Source: Vibrio gigantis
Lineage (GTDB): Bacteria; Pseudomonadota; Gammaproteobacteria; Enterobacterales; Vibrionaceae
Assembly: GCF_024347515.1 (NCBI RefSeq)
Contig: NZ_AP025493.1
Span: 1,178,001 to 1,242,000 of the forward strand
Direction of reading: 5' to 3'
Length of the DNA stretch: 64,000 bases
Every line of letters starts with the position of its first letter. The first letter of the stretch is position 1. The notes below the pieces were generated by a model. That model was not told where the DNA came from, searched no databases, and was given only the letters and a program-made list of their open reading frames with translations. Of this stretch, positions 36,416 to 46,033 are shown piece by piece. The translations under genes and the position numbers were made by a program.

Positions 36416-36527
36416 CCGTGAAATAATAAGGAGTCTAAAAATCGACCGCATGAGAGAGGGTCTTAGAATAACTAGGAAAAATTCTTAGTTCAGAATTGGG
36501 AGTCTAGAAAGCGTGAACAGTATCACT
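36416..36527 (-). promoter_or_regulatory. uhpT promoter with CRP-like and UhpA-like sites
   Basis: Plus-strand view: ATAATA at 36423-36428 reads as TATTAT -10 on the minus strand, giving a start near 36416. The dyad TAGGAAAAATTCTTAG (36473-36488) is then centred at about -64 and the CRP-like site CGTGA-N6-TCACT (36512-36527) at about -104. In E. coli UhpA binds strongly around -64 and CAP at -103.5, so the architecture matches closely. Confidence 0.75.
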
Positions 36528-36742
36528 TTGTTTACGGCGTGTTATGTATTGATATTACGATAACAAAAGTAACTCATTTCAAAGCTGATGAACTTTGTAA
36601 ACGAACAGACACAAGCCAAACACTTCGCAACAAACAAAGCGCCAGTATCGATTAATCACCACCAAACTCCAGGGGGGTGACCAATACTGGCTCAACATTC
36701 ATACCTATTAAAATAGATTCAATAGGCTTGCTGCGAATCGTA
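36528..36742. other. Gap between uhpT promoter and DUF1840 gene, with branched inverted repeat
   Basis: It contains GCCAGTAT (36641-36648) pairing with ATACTGGC (36684-36691), enclosing a smaller TCACC/GGTGA pair. This may be the 3' structure of the DUF1840 transcript. Neither strand has a T-run after it. No other feature was recognised. Confidence 0.35.
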
Positions 36743-37081
36743 CTACAGTCGTTTACCGCTGCCGTCTTCCCACATCACTTCGCATTCGTCCTTGATGGCG
36801 GCTTTTAATAGTTCAACCAGTGGAAACGCTCGGCTACCAATATTAACAGGCGCTTCAACAACCTCTTCTTCATTGTCGTCATCAGTATTCTCTTGCTCTA
36901 CGGGTTTACTCTGCTCTGCTGCGATCGCAGCACGTAAATTATCCAGAGCTTGAGGAACCTCTGAAGCATCCATAGCGCCAGGGATAGCGCCGCTGTGTCC
37001 AAGCATCTTAATGAACTGAAGACCGACGTCACCAAACATCGTGACGCTAGCATGAACCTTGCAACTAAAAGTAATTAACAT
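36743..37081 (-). CDS. DUF1840 family protein
   Basis: Uncharacterised cytoplasmic protein of 112 residues. The N-terminus MLITFSCKVHASVTMFGDVGLQFIKMLGHSGAIPGAM shows the DUF1840 pattern. A Glu/Asp-rich linker (EQENTDDDNEEEVVEAP, about 60-76) precedes a short C-terminal segment VELLKAAIKDECEVMWEDG. A GAGAGGCTC run precedes the ATG. No role is known, and its neighbours do not suggest one. Confidence 0.88.
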   Translation of the reverse strand: MLITFSCKVHASVTMFGDVGLQFIKMLGHSGAIPGAMDASEVPQALDNLRAAIAAEQSKPVEQENTDDDNEEEVVEAPVNIGSRAFPLVELLKAAIKDECEVMWEDGSGKRL

Positions 37082-37363
37082 TATGAGCCTCTCTTGATTT
37101 TGGTTATCTGCAAACTATGTTGAGTAACTCACTGGAAAGCAAGTAGATAATAGCCAAATCGCTTCTCCCAACCTGCTCATTGGATGGCCAGTTGTGGGGC
37201 GGGTCTACACCGTCCGTGATACACATCACTATTTATTATGGGTTACTTATTTTTTAATATGAAACCTTGATAGTAGTCACACTAAAAAGGCCACCAACAC
37301 TCCGTAATGACTATTATTTAATCTACTATTAACACCATTATCAAAATCTTTGGCACAAATCAC

Positions 37364-38587
37364 ATGAAAAGGCTCGTCGGCAGGCACCTAGAAGAAATGG
37401 CGGACATACGTTCCACCCGCAAGCAAAAAATTGTCCACTCTTTTTCACTGACTGCCGCTGCGTTATTCATTTTCTACACTTGGGCTTACTTCCAAGGCCA
37501 ACATTACACGCTATCAATTTTCGAATTGTGCTTCGCCATTATTGCCATTTCTAATGCGCTTTACGTAAGAAAAGTCGTCAATCCTGAGTATTCAGAATTG
37601 ATTTTAAGTGGTGTTCTTCTAATACAAGGCGTCATCCTATTCTTGTACAGCTACGCCATTCCCGACCGAGTTCTTTGGCTATACCCTATTTTAGCTGCGG
37701 TCATTTTTATCAATGACTTCAGAATTGGCATTATCTTAAGCACCTCGTTTTGCCTGTTTATCAGTACCTTGATTACAGCAATGCCCAACAACTTCTCTTT
37801 GCCATTTAACAGTACACACAGATTTGTTCTTAGCTTATTTACCATGAGTTTGGTTTGCCATACATCCGCTTACTATTACACACAAGCAGTGAGCTATATT
37901 CAGCGTTTGTACAAAGAAGGGATTGAAGACTTAGCCTATAGAGACCAACTCACAGGCTTGGCAAACCGTTGGAGCTTTGAACGCTGGGCGACAGAAAAGC
38001 TAGCGACAGTGGATAGTGAGCGATCACTTACGGCATTGGTCTTTTTGGATATTGATGACTTTAAAGGCATTAACGACAGCTACGGGCACGATGTAGGCGA
38101 CAGCGTCTTGCAGCACTTTGCCAATCGCTTGAGCAACAACATTCGAACCCGAGATCGAAATAGTCACGAATACGATTATTCAATTGCGCGCTTTGCTGGG
38201 GATGAGTTTGTTCTGATGCTCTACGATATTCCAACTCGAAAAGACCTCGACGGTATTCTCGATAGAATATGTGGTTTATTTGAGAGCGGTTGCCAGACAA
38301 ACGAAAGAATAAAAGAACTGACACTCAGCGTGGGGGTGTCTTTATACCCACAAGATGCGACAGAATTGCATGAATTAACAAGATGTGCCGACAAAGCCAT
38401 GTACGTGGCCAAGCATTCAGGAAAAAACCGATATGCTTATTATCACGACAACCCAGTCTCTACATTGATAGAAGAATTACCGACGAATCTATCTTGCTCA
38501 GAATCGAATTCTTCTGAGCTTGTAGATTGTCTTGAAACGAAAGTGGAAGGGAACAATGTAACGCTGTTAAAAACACGTCAACGTTAG
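37364..38587 (+). CDS. Membrane-bound GGDEF diguanylate cyclase
   Basis: Makes the second messenger c-di-GMP. It has 407 residues: an N-terminal membrane domain of about six hydrophobic segments (about 25-185), a short linker, then a GGDEF domain (about 195-365). The active-site loop reads RFAGDEFVLML, i.e. the catalytically permitted AGDEF variant, and the upstream DIDDFKGINDSYGHDVGD holds the metal-binding residues. No EAL domain. An RxxD inhibitory site is not apparent. An in-frame ATG at 37400 is an alternative start. Its stop overlaps that of the convergent gene. Confidence 0.9.
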   Translation: MKRLVGRHLEEMADIRSTRKQKIVHSFSLTAAALFIFYTWAYFQGQHYTLSIFELCFAIIAISNALYVRKVVNPEYSELILSGVLLIQGVILFLYSYAIPDRVLWLYPILAAVIFINDFRIGIILSTSFCLFISTLITAMPNNFSLPFNSTHRFVLSLFTMSLVCHTSAYYYTQAVSYIQRLYKEGIEDLAYRDQLTGLANRWSFERWATEKLATVDSERSLTALVFLDIDDFKGINDSYGHDVGDSVLQHFANRLSNNIRTRDRNSHEYDYSIARFAGDEFVLMLYDIPTRKDLDGILDRICGLFESGCQTNERIKELTLSVGVSLYPQDATELHELTRCADKAMYVAKHSGKNRYAYYHDNPVSTLIEELPTNLSCSESNSSELVDCLETKVEGNNVTLLKTRQR

Positions 38588-38865
38588 CCGGCCATATACA
38601 TAACCCAAAGGCTTACTAGCCCAATAACAATAATCCATACAACTTGTCGAGTACGATCCGGGTTAATACGTTTGGACCTAGCAACTGGCTTAAAAGCGAC
38701 TTGTTTTGCCGAATGCACAAAAGCCGCTTCTATCTCACGCTTTTTTCCCCGTCGCTTAACGGCGTTATTCGCTACCTCAGTAAAACGCTGACCTTGCTCC
38801 GTTGTAAAATCATTATCAAAGCCCATTCGACCCTGCCTTTCGCCATGTTTTTGTTGTACTGCCAT
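38584..38865 (-). CDS. Small basic protein with C-terminal membrane anchor
   Basis: Not recognised with certainty. It has 93 residues: a polar, Lys/Arg-rich helical part (about 1-70, FTTEQGQRFTEVANNAVKRRGKKREIEAAF) and a single C-terminal hydrophobic segment (VVWIIVIGLVSLWVMYMAG). A GGAGGC ribosome-binding site precedes the ATG. The last 4 bases overlap the end of the diguanylate cyclase gene. Tail-anchored topology suggests a peripheral inner-membrane role. Confidence 0.75.
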   Translation of the reverse strand: MAVQQKHGERQGRMGFDNDFTTEQGQRFTEVANNAVKRRGKKREIEAAFVHSAKQVAFKPVARSKRINPDRTRQVVWIIVIGLVSLWVMYMAG

Positions 38866-39022
38866 AGCGGCCTCCTTGGCGATCTAATCTATATTGAGTA
38901 TAGACTTAATTTCATATTGTTACCTGTTCAAAATTTTCGAATAAGTCACTCAACGCAGCACCATCTTCTTTATAAATTAAATTCCATAAACTAAGGCTAT
39001 TCAAGTTTATGAGGGTTTCAAT

Positions 39023-39895
39023 ATGTCGAATGTAAGAACCGTAGATCATGTAATCTCAGCCCATGCCACCTCCGATGGCGATGGCGTCAAAATCCAAAGA
39101 GTTGCAGGTTTTAATAACACGCGCTTCTCTCCATTTTTGATGATTGATGAACTCAAGTCAGATGAAAGCAAAGACTATGTTGGCGGCTTTCCTCCACATC
39201 CTCACCGTGGGATAGAAACACTCACTTACATGCTCCAAGGTCACTTCCAACACAAAGACCATATGGGGAATGTTGGAGAGCTACGCAGCGGTGGCGCGCA
39301 GTGGATGGCCGCAGGTCGTGGCGTCATTCACAGCGAAATGCCAATGATGGAAGAAGGCGCGCTGCATGGTTTTCAGATTTGGATAAACCAACCTGCGGCA
39401 CACAAAATGCAGCCAGCGCAATATCACGATTTCCAAAATGAAAGCATCACGGAACATCTTAGTGATCAAAGTGGTTTGTTAAGAGTAGTAGCCGGAGGGT
39501 TTGAACTGCACAACCAAACTGACGATGATTCAGAGGCTTTACGAGTGCAAGGTCCATTACAGAAAACAGGCGTGCCATTGAGCGTTGCGGATTGGCGGTC
39601 TCATTCTGGGCACAAAGTCACGTTAGGAACAAATGTTAATCACAATGCCATGACTTACGTGTACCGAGGCAGTATTAAAATCGGCGACAAAGTGATCAAC
39701 CAAGGTCAACTTGCCCTGCTCACCAAAGCTGACTTGCTGTCTTTGGATAGCTTGGAAGATTCAGGTGTACTGATTTTTTCTGGTGAGCCGATTAATGAAC
39801 CTGTTGTGCACTACGGTCCGTTTGTCATGAACTCGATGGAAGAGATTGAACAAACAATTCAAGACTACAACAACGGCGTTTTTGAGACTTACTGA
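39023..39895 (+). CDS. Pirin family protein
   Basis: Two-domain cupin protein of 290 residues. The metal-binding N-terminal cupin shows GGFPPHPHRGIETLTYMLQG (about 51-70) and the following GELRSGGAQWMAAGRGVIHSE. Some bacterial pirins have quercetinase-like activity or bind pyruvate dehydrogenase, but which applies here cannot be inferred. GAGGG precedes the ATG. It is monocistronic, with a terminator at 40020. Confidence 0.92.
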   Translation: MSNVRTVDHVISAHATSDGDGVKIQRVAGFNNTRFSPFLMIDELKSDESKDYVGGFPPHPHRGIETLTYMLQGHFQHKDHMGNVGELRSGGAQWMAAGRGVIHSEMPMMEEGALHGFQIWINQPAAHKMQPAQYHDFQNESITEHLSDQSGLLRVVAGGFELHNQTDDDSEALRVQGPLQKTGVPLSVADWRSHSGHKVTLGTNVNHNAMTYVYRGSIKIGDKVINQGQLALLTKADLLSLDSLEDSGVLIFSGEPINEPVVHYGPFVMNSMEEIEQTIQDYNNGVFETY

Positions 39896-40019
39896 TGTCT
39901 TAGCTTTGAGTTGAGTTTTGAAGATTGAAGATACTTTGCAACGAACAACGATTTGGTCGTCCCTTTGATGACTACAAAAACAAGTGACACTATCCACTGC
40001 CGGTTACTATCACTTATTT

Positions 40020-40049
40020 AACCACGCTCCTAGAGCGTGGTTTTTTTCA
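40020..40049 (+). terminator. Terminator of the pirin gene
   Basis: Arms AACCACGCTC and GAGCGTGGTT around CTA, followed by a run of T. It lies about 125 bases after the stop codon. Confidence 0.88.
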
Positions 40050-40097
40050 ATTAAATCAGAAACAAACGATGCCCTGATTGAGCGAATTTAGACTTGG

Positions 40098-40379
40098 TTA
40101 TAAGTACTCACACAGGTAAGCCGTCGCTTCTTTTACCTGTAGGTCGAATGAAGAGTCACCTGCAACGTCAAAAGACTCTCCAGATTGGTATGTCGTCCAG
40201 TCATCATCGCCAACACGCTTTACGATCAAAGCACCTTTAACTACGGTCATCTTTTCTGGAGCCGCAGTACCAAACGTGTACTCACCAGCCGCCATTACAC
40301 CAACACTCACGTCAGCACCTGACTGATTAAACGCTAAAGACTTAACGCCACCTTCAAAGTATGTGTTTTCTTTAATCAT
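40098..40379 (-). CDS. ppnP: Pyrimidine/purine nucleoside phosphorylase
   Basis: Phosphorolyses various nucleosides (formerly YaiE/UPF0345). It has 93 residues of the single-cupin type with all family segments, including SLAFNQSGADVSVGVMAAGEYTFGTAAPEKMTVV and the C-terminal TAYLCEYL. Full family length. AAGGAAG precedes the ATG at 40379. Confidence 0.93.
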   Translation of the reverse strand: MIKENTYFEGGVKSLAFNQSGADVSVGVMAAGEYTFGTAAPEKMTVVKGALIVKRVGDDDWTTYQSGESFDVAGDSSFDLQVKEATAYLCEYL

Positions 40380-40686
40380 TGTACTTCCTTGTTATCTTAA
40401 AATTGCAATTATTGAGCTCACCAAGTAAGCCTATGCGTAAATTTAGGTGATAATTGTTTTAACCAATTCGAGGCTTTCCTACAAGAAATAAATACGCATA
40501 GCTTAAGCATTTCTGGAATTCACTTTCATTGATGAAGTAAATACTGAGGAGCAAGGCTAAAAACCACTAACGCAACCAAATTTATTAGAACATCCGATCC
40601 TGCTTCTAACTCTTATAACAATTTTTGCAAACTAAGATTTTAGTGAATAGAATTTAAAACAATATCAGCCGAAAAATGAAGAGATA
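40380..40686. other. Intergenic gap between ppnP and the DUF2850 gene
   Basis: A 307-base divergent spacer that should contain both promoters. It is AT-rich, and no palindrome, terminator or small ORF stood out. Confidence 0.4.
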
Positions 40687-41151
40687 ATGGCAAAAAAGCC
40701 GACTAAAAGCAGAGATTTATTTGCCAACTCGTTACTCTACGGCTTCCTATTAGCTGGCTTTATCATTGCCCTCACCGCTGGCTATTTTGCTTATCAAGCC
40801 CACCAGCAATCTGTCAGCCCAAGTAACGTTTATGGCACATGGATAGAGATTGCGGCTCCACCTTACAACACCGACATTCTTACACTTTCAGAGAAAGGTG
40901 TGATGATGAATCATCGCCTCATCACTACCTCGTTCGACTTTGACGGTAAGATAGTCACGATCAACACAGGCTCTGGAACCACCGTTTACACGGTCAGTGG
41001 AACCTACGACTCGCCTCGCTTAAAGCGACTAGAGCCAAGCATGCCATCTCAACAATTTATTAAAGAAGGCTACGAAGATACTGCGACTGGTGATACCCAT
41101 AGTGTCATGCAACAACGACGCGCTTCCTTAGCTGAGCAATTCAAAAGATAA
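40687..41151 (+). CDS. DUF2850 family membrane-anchored protein
   Basis: Uncharacterised Vibrio-type protein of 154 residues. It has one N-terminal membrane segment (LLYGFLLAGFIIALTAGYFAYQA, about 17-39) and a periplasmic lipocalin-like beta domain with the family pattern VYGTWIEIAAPPYNTDILTLSEKGVMMNHRLI. GAAGAGATA precedes the ATG. It lies 384 bases before chiA without evident functional linkage. Confidence 0.88.
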   Translation: MAKKPTKSRDLFANSLLYGFLLAGFIIALTAGYFAYQAHQQSVSPSNVYGTWIEIAAPPYNTDILTLSEKGVMMNHRLITTSFDFDGKIVTINTGSGTTVYTVSGTYDSPRLKRLEPSMPSQQFIKEGYEDTATGDTHSVMQQRRASLAEQFKR

Positions 41152-41535
41152 CCCCCTCACTTCTCCGTACTCCCAGCGGCATTAATCCTTATGCTTACTC
41201 TCGTTCTTCCCCGCTCATCCAAAACACTGCAATTCGGCAATATTTTCTTATAGTTTGTCGCACCTTTTCATAACTTCATGTCGTTAATTTTTACTTATGA
41301 GATTTTCCTACTGATGGAGGTTTTATTTTATAAAACATGGACTCAGCCTCTCATTCATTAAGCAACAGAATTGTAACAAGATACAATTTCTTAGTTGTCC
41401 ATCGAAAACGGATTTATTTTCAGTTATGAAATTAAAACTCTCTCGAATACTGACAGGGAAGCTCCTTCAAAACTGATTGGAGCCGCTTATGGGGCCATTT
41501 GGTTCTCGTAACCTTCAAGGAATGAGAGAAATAGT
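41152..41535 (+). promoter_or_regulatory. chiA upstream region
   Basis: A 384-base gap. It holds the palindrome ATTGTA-N6-TACAAT at 41370-41387 and a small GCTCC/GGAGC hairpin near 41462-41482 in the probable 5' leader. In other vibrios chitinase genes are controlled by the chitin sensor ChiS and CRP; no canonical CRP site was seen. The ribosome-binding site of chiA is GAGAGA at 41524. Confidence 0.45.
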
Positions 41536-44076
41536 ATGATTCGTATTAATACCTGTGCGGCAAGCATTGCTCTAGCGCTATCAGGTACAGCATTAGCTGC
41601 ACCAACAGCACCTAGCATCGACATGTACGGTTCCAACAACCTGCAATTTTCTAAAATTGAACTCGCGATGGAAACAACTTCTGGCTACAACCAGATGGTT
41701 AAATATCACGACAACGCAAAGGTCGACGTTAAATTCAACCAATGGAGCGGAACGTCAGGAAACACTTACAACATCTACTTTGATGGCGTGAAAGTGGCCA
41801 CAGGCCCAATCACTGGCAGCCAAACCACGGCTTCCTTCGAATATGGTCAAGGCGGCTTATTCGAAATGGAAATCGAGGCTTGTGATGAAACAGGCTGTAG
41901 CAAGAGTGCTCCCGCTCAGATCACCATCGCCGATACCGATGGCTCACACTTAGCACCACTTGCGATGAACATTGATCCAAACAACAAGTCATACAATACA
42001 GACCCAAACACAGTAGTGGGTACTTACTTTGTTGAATGGGGCATCTATGGCCGTGATTACACCGTTGATAACCTACCCGCTGACAACTTGACCCATATCC
42101 TTTATGGCTTCATCCCAATTTGTGGTCCTAATGAATCAGTGAAGTCTGTTGGCGGTAACAGCTACAACGCACTCATGACTGCTTGTCAGGGCGTTAACGA
42201 TTACGAAGTGGTGATTCATGACCCATGGGCAGCTTTCCAGAAAAGTTTCCCTCAAGCCGGTCACGAGTACAGCTCACCTATCAAGGGTAACTACGCAATG
42301 ATGATGGCGCTCAAACAGCGTAATCCTGATTTGAAAATCATCCCATCTATTGGTGGTTGGACACTGTCTGACCCGTTCTTCGATTTCACTACAAAAGCCA
42401 ACCGCGACACGTTCGTTGCATCGGTTAAGAAATTCCTCAACACATGGAAATTCTACGACGGTGTAGATATCGATTGGGAATTCCCTGGTGGAGGTGGTGC
42501 AGCTCCCGAACTTGGTGACCCTGTGAACGATGGCCCTGCTTACATTGCACTGATGGCAGAACTGCGCGTGATGCTAGATGAGCTAGAAGCTGAGAACGGC
42601 CGTACTTACGAGCTAACATCAGCAATCGGTGTGGGTCACGATAAGATTGAAGACGTGAACTACGGTGATGCTATCCAGTACATGGATTACATCTTCGCAA
42701 TGACTTACGACTTCTACGGCGGTTGGAACAACGTGTTGGGTCACCAAACAGCGCTCAACTGCGGTAACTTCATGCGTCCTGGTCAATGTGATGGCACTGG
42801 GCTTGATGAAAATGGCGAACAGTACACTGGTCCAGCTTACACCACTGACAACGGTATCCAATTACTGCTTCAGCAAGGCGTCCCTGCAAACAAACTTGTT
42901 GTTGGTACAGCCATGTACGGTCGTGGTTGGGAAGGCGTATTACCATCATCACTGTCTGATCCTAGCGACCCTATGACAGGCGTAGGTAACGGCAAGCTGA
43001 AAGGCAGTTCTGCACAAGGTGTATGGGAAGATGGCGTTATCGATTACAAAGGCATTAAAGCGAACATGCTTGGTGCAAACAACCAAGGCATCAACGGCTT
43101 TGAATATGGTTACGACGAGATGGCGGAAGCGCCTTACGTTTGGAACCGCACTTCAGGTCAGCTAATCACATTTGATGACGACCGATCTGTTAAAGCAAAA
43201 GGCGCGTACGTGCGTAGCCTTGGCCTTGCGGGTCTGTTCTCTTGGGAAATTGATGCGGATAACGGCGACATCCTAAATGCAATGCACGAAGGTTTAGCAG
43301 GTGGCACTACAGAGCCTGTGAACAAGAAACCAACCGCATCAGCAGGTGCAGACCAATCTGTTGAAGGCCCAGCTTCTGTTTCTCTAGACGGCAGCGCTTC
43401 AAAAGACACTGATGGCACAATTGCTAGTTACGCTTGGTCTCAAGTGAGCGGTACAGCAGTAACACTGGCTAACGCGAGTGCTGCGGTTGCAAGCTTCGAT
43501 GTTGTTGAAGTCGCTCAGCAAGAAACACTAACCTTCAGCCTAACGGTAACGGACAACGAAGGTGCTACTTCAACTGACACGGTTGTTGTAACGATAACCC
43601 CTAAAGACACGGGCCCAGTGAATACAGCACCCGTTGCGGTTGTTTCAGCTCCAGCTGAAGTTAATGCGGGTGATGTAGTCGTGGTTGATGCTTCGGCTTC
43701 GAATGATGCAGACCAAGACACATTGACCTTCACCTGGGATGTACCTGCTGGTATTGATGCAACAGTTCAAGGTTCTTCAGTGAGCTTTGTCGCAGCAGAA
43801 TACACGCAAGATACCACGCTGAACTTCTCTGTAACGGTAAGTGATGGCACAGAGACGTCGGTAGCGGCTACTTCTGTGAAAGTTCTTAAGAAAACGACAG
43901 GCGGCGGTACATGTACTAACGCTTGGGATTCAAGTGCGGTCTACACTGGTGGCGACCAAGTAACCCAAGGCGGTAAAGTTTGGGAAGCGAAATGGTGGAC
44001 TAAAGGTGACGACCCAGTTAACTCTGGTGAGTGGGGCGTATGGAAAGAGATCGGCCCAGCAAGCTGTGCTAACTAA
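41536..44076 (+). CDS. chiA: Secreted chitinase ChiA, family GH18
   Basis: Extracellular endochitinase, 846 residues. Order of parts: signal peptide (about 1-21), N-terminal chitin-binding beta-domain (about 23-135), GH18 barrel (about 158-590) with the catalytic DGVDIDWE motif (Glu315, the position known for Vibrio ChiA), two Ig/PKD-like modules (about 598-692 and 694-795), and a C-terminal CBM5/12 (about 800-846, NAWDSSAVYTGGDQVTQGGKVWEAKWWTKGDDP). It starts chitin breakdown; nagB at 61916 works at the end of the same route. Confidence 0.96.
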   Translation: MIRINTCAASIALALSGTALAAPTAPSIDMYGSNNLQFSKIELAMETTSGYNQMVKYHDNAKVDVKFNQWSGTSGNTYNIYFDGVKVATGPITGSQTTASFEYGQGGLFEMEIEACDETGCSKSAPAQITIADTDGSHLAPLAMNIDPNNKSYNTDPNTVVGTYFVEWGIYGRDYTVDNLPADNLTHILYGFIPICGPNESVKSVGGNSYNALMTACQGVNDYEVVIHDPWAAFQKSFPQAGHEYSSPIKGNYAMMMALKQRNPDLKIIPSIGGWTLSDPFFDFTTKANRDTFVASVKKFLNTWKFYDGVDIDWEFPGGGGAAPELGDPVNDGPAYIALMAELRVMLDELEAENGRTYELTSAIGVGHDKIEDVNYGDAIQYMDYIFAMTYDFYGGWNNVLGHQTALNCGNFMRPGQCDGTGLDENGEQYTGPAYTTDNGIQLLLQQGVPANKLVVGTAMYGRGWEGVLPSSLSDPSDPMTGVGNGKLKGSSAQGVWEDGVIDYKGIKANMLGANNQGINGFEYGYDEMAEAPYVWNRTSGQLITFDDDRSVKAKGAYVRSLGLAGLFSWEIDADNGDILNAMHEGLAGGTTEPVNKKPTASAGADQSVEGPASVSLDGSASKDTDGTIASYAWSQVSGTAVTLANASAAVASFDVVEVAQQETLTFSLTVTDNEGATSTDTVVVTITPKDTGPVNTAPVAVVSAPAEVNAGDVVVVDASASNDADQDTLTFTWDVPAGIDATVQGSSVSFVAAEYTQDTTLNFSVTVSDGTETSVAATSVKVLKKTTGGGTCTNAWDSSAVYTGGDQVTQGGKVWEAKWWTKGDDPVNSGEWGVWKEIGPASCAN

Positions 44077-44118
44077 AAATAGTTTTTAGTTAAACACGAA
44101 CTAACAGCACCTAAAAGC

Positions 44119-44155
44119 AAAGGCCAACCGGATAAACTCTGGTTGGCCTTTTGAT
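44119..44155. terminator. Terminator between chiA and the alpha/beta hydrolase gene
   Basis: Arms AAAGGCCAACC and GGTTGGCCTTT around GGATAAACTCT, T-rich after the plus-strand arm. It serves chiA and could work for the convergent hydrolase transcript too. Confidence 0.8.
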
Positions 44156-44190
44156 TGTTTGTATTCTTAACTTAAGTTCTACTAACTTGA

Positions 44191-45045
44191 TTAGCTAAAC
44201 TCAACCAAGTTATCAAAGCTCTCAAACACTTGTGGACATTTCATTACTCGACCATGGCCTTGGCCTTGAGTGGCAATCAAGGTAACGCGATCCATTTCAT
44301 TCGCAGCACGCTGAGACACATCAAACTTAGTAAACTTATCTTGCTCGTCATGCACAATGATGGTCTGAGACTGACGAAGCGCTAGCTTGCCATAAGGATC
44401 AACAGACTGAATTGGGTAGTTAAACTGCTCTTCTACTTCTCCGACTACCGCCTCGAATAGTTTCATTGAGTAACCTGAACGCGCAACACTGCCAAATAGG
44501 TTTTCGAGATAATCCAGCACTGGAGCAATCAGCAACAGCGGTTTGTTTTCCAATTTAACGTGCTTACATTCCAACGCAGAAGCCGTACCCATACTGTGAC
44601 CGACCAAACCTGCTACCTCCCCCACCGAATCAAGAATGGCTTCAAGACCGTTCACAAACGCAGGAATATGACCATGTACACCATCGCTGCCACCATGAGC
44701 AGGATGATCGTAAGCCATCGCGGTAAAGCCTTTAGCGGCAATATACTCCATCAAAGGGAAGAACTGACTCGCGGTACCCGACCAACCGTGAGTTAGCACC
44801 CAAACGGGGCCAGTCCCCAGAGAATACGTTTTTAAAACGCCATCACGACCTTTGATTTCACTCTTAATAAGCCCTTGAGGATCAGCATTTTTCTGCTCAG
44901 TTCGCATCGGAGTGAGTAGCAATTTACGCGCGGTTTTCTTCGCATGGCTCGGTGCTATGATGTAATGCAGATTGGTGGTTGCACCAATCAGACTACGCTT
45001 GAAGCTGAATTTATTCGATGTATTAAAATAGATTTTATCACTCAT
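44191..45045 (-). CDS. Alpha/beta hydrolase
   Basis: Serine hydrolase of unknown substrate, 284 residues. The nucleophile elbow is GHSMGTAS (Ser near residue 147), the oxyanion region is WVLTHGWSGTASQFFPL, and the acidic residue and His probably lie in VHDEQDKFTKF and GQGHGRVM near the C-terminus. There is no signal peptide. It lies downstream of a TetR regulator on the same strand, 234 bases apart, which may control it. Confidence 0.88.
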   Translation of the reverse strand: MSDKIYFNTSNKFSFKRSLIGATTNLHYIIAPSHAKKTARKLLLTPMRTEQKNADPQGLIKSEIKGRDGVLKTYSLGTGPVWVLTHGWSGTASQFFPLMEYIAAKGFTAMAYDHPAHGGSDGVHGHIPAFVNGLEAILDSVGEVAGLVGHSMGTASALECKHVKLENKPLLLIAPVLDYLENLFGSVARSGYSMKLFEAVVGEVEEQFNYPIQSVDPYGKLALRQSQTIIVHDEQDKFTKFDVSQRAANEMDRVTLIATQGQGHGRVMKCPQVFESFDNLVEFS

Positions 45046-45279
45046 GACCGTTCCTTATGTCGCCGTATTCACGGACGGATCGAGCTCGGCCACTAAAAAC
45101 GAACGACCGTGCTATTTGTTGGTATAAAAAATGGCGATAATGCTGTTTATGCACGCTTGCCGCCACTTCTCTTAAATTTTTAGGCCTCACATAAGCAAAG
45201 CTCATATGCTTTTTTAACTTTAAGTTTACGAGCTAAGTAGTTCGCGAACTAACTGGTTTCGAACTAAATGGCTTACTCG

Positions 45280-45873
45280 TTAAACCGCTTTCCAGCTGGC
45301 GATTAAGCGCTCTACGCCACTCCAAAAATGGGTATGGCTCGCTTGTTGGCCTCGTAATGAATAGAACAAGTTCGCGCTCAAGTAGAGCCCATACAATTCA
45401 AAAGTCGCCTGCTTAGGATCTAAATCGGATCTAAACTGTTTGCTCTCAACCGCTTTGGCTACTTGAATCGTCAAGTAATCAATCCAAACCGAAATGGTTT
45501 TCTGCAGCGCCTTCTGAATCACTGACGTTTCACTGCCAGCGTCTTTCCATGCATCTATAAACATGCAACTGCCTTGGAATGAGTGGTTCCACCCTAACCA
45601 GTTATCGAGCAGCTGTTTTAATTTCGCTTCAATGTCAGCATCACCAAGCTCTCTTGCTGGAATGATGACTCGATCGGTAAAGATAGCATTGGAGTACTCA
45701 AGTACAGAGAGTTGTAGATTCTCTTTAGAGTTGAAGTGCGCAAACAAGCCACTCTTAGACATGCCACACTGCTTGGCTAACTCGCCAATGGTCAAACTCT
45801 CAAGTCCATTCTCACTCGCAAGCGCGAATGCATGGCTCAAAATATACTCTTTAGTTATCTTTCCCTTACTCAT
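45280..45873 (-). CDS. TetR-family regulator
   Basis: Repressor-type regulator of 197 residues. The N-terminal HTH is LTIGELAKQCGMSKSGLFAHFNSKENLQ (about 25-52), followed by a helical ligand domain with the TetR_C pattern (GWNHSFQGSCMFIDAWKDAGS). Its likely targets are the downstream hydrolase or the divergent AEC transporter, 160 bases away. No operator palindrome was clear. Confidence 0.9.
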   Translation of the reverse strand: MSKGKITKEYILSHAFALASENGLESLTIGELAKQCGMSKSGLFAHFNSKENLQLSVLEYSNAIFTDRVIIPARELGDADIEAKLKQLLDNWLGWNHSFQGSCMFIDAWKDAGSETSVIQKALQKTISVWIDYLTIQVAKAVESKQFRSDLDPKQATFELYGLYLSANLFYSLRGQQASHTHFWSGVERLIASWKAV

Positions 45874-46033
45874 TATTCACCAACAATAAATCTGATACGT
45901 TATTTTTAGCACGTTCGTTCTTTTTTTAAAAGATTTTTACTTATCTATTGGGATTCAATTTCTCTTCTCAAAGAATTGTGGAAAAATGCGACAGTATTCA
46001 AAGGAATTGAAATCGACTAACAAAGGGAAAAGA

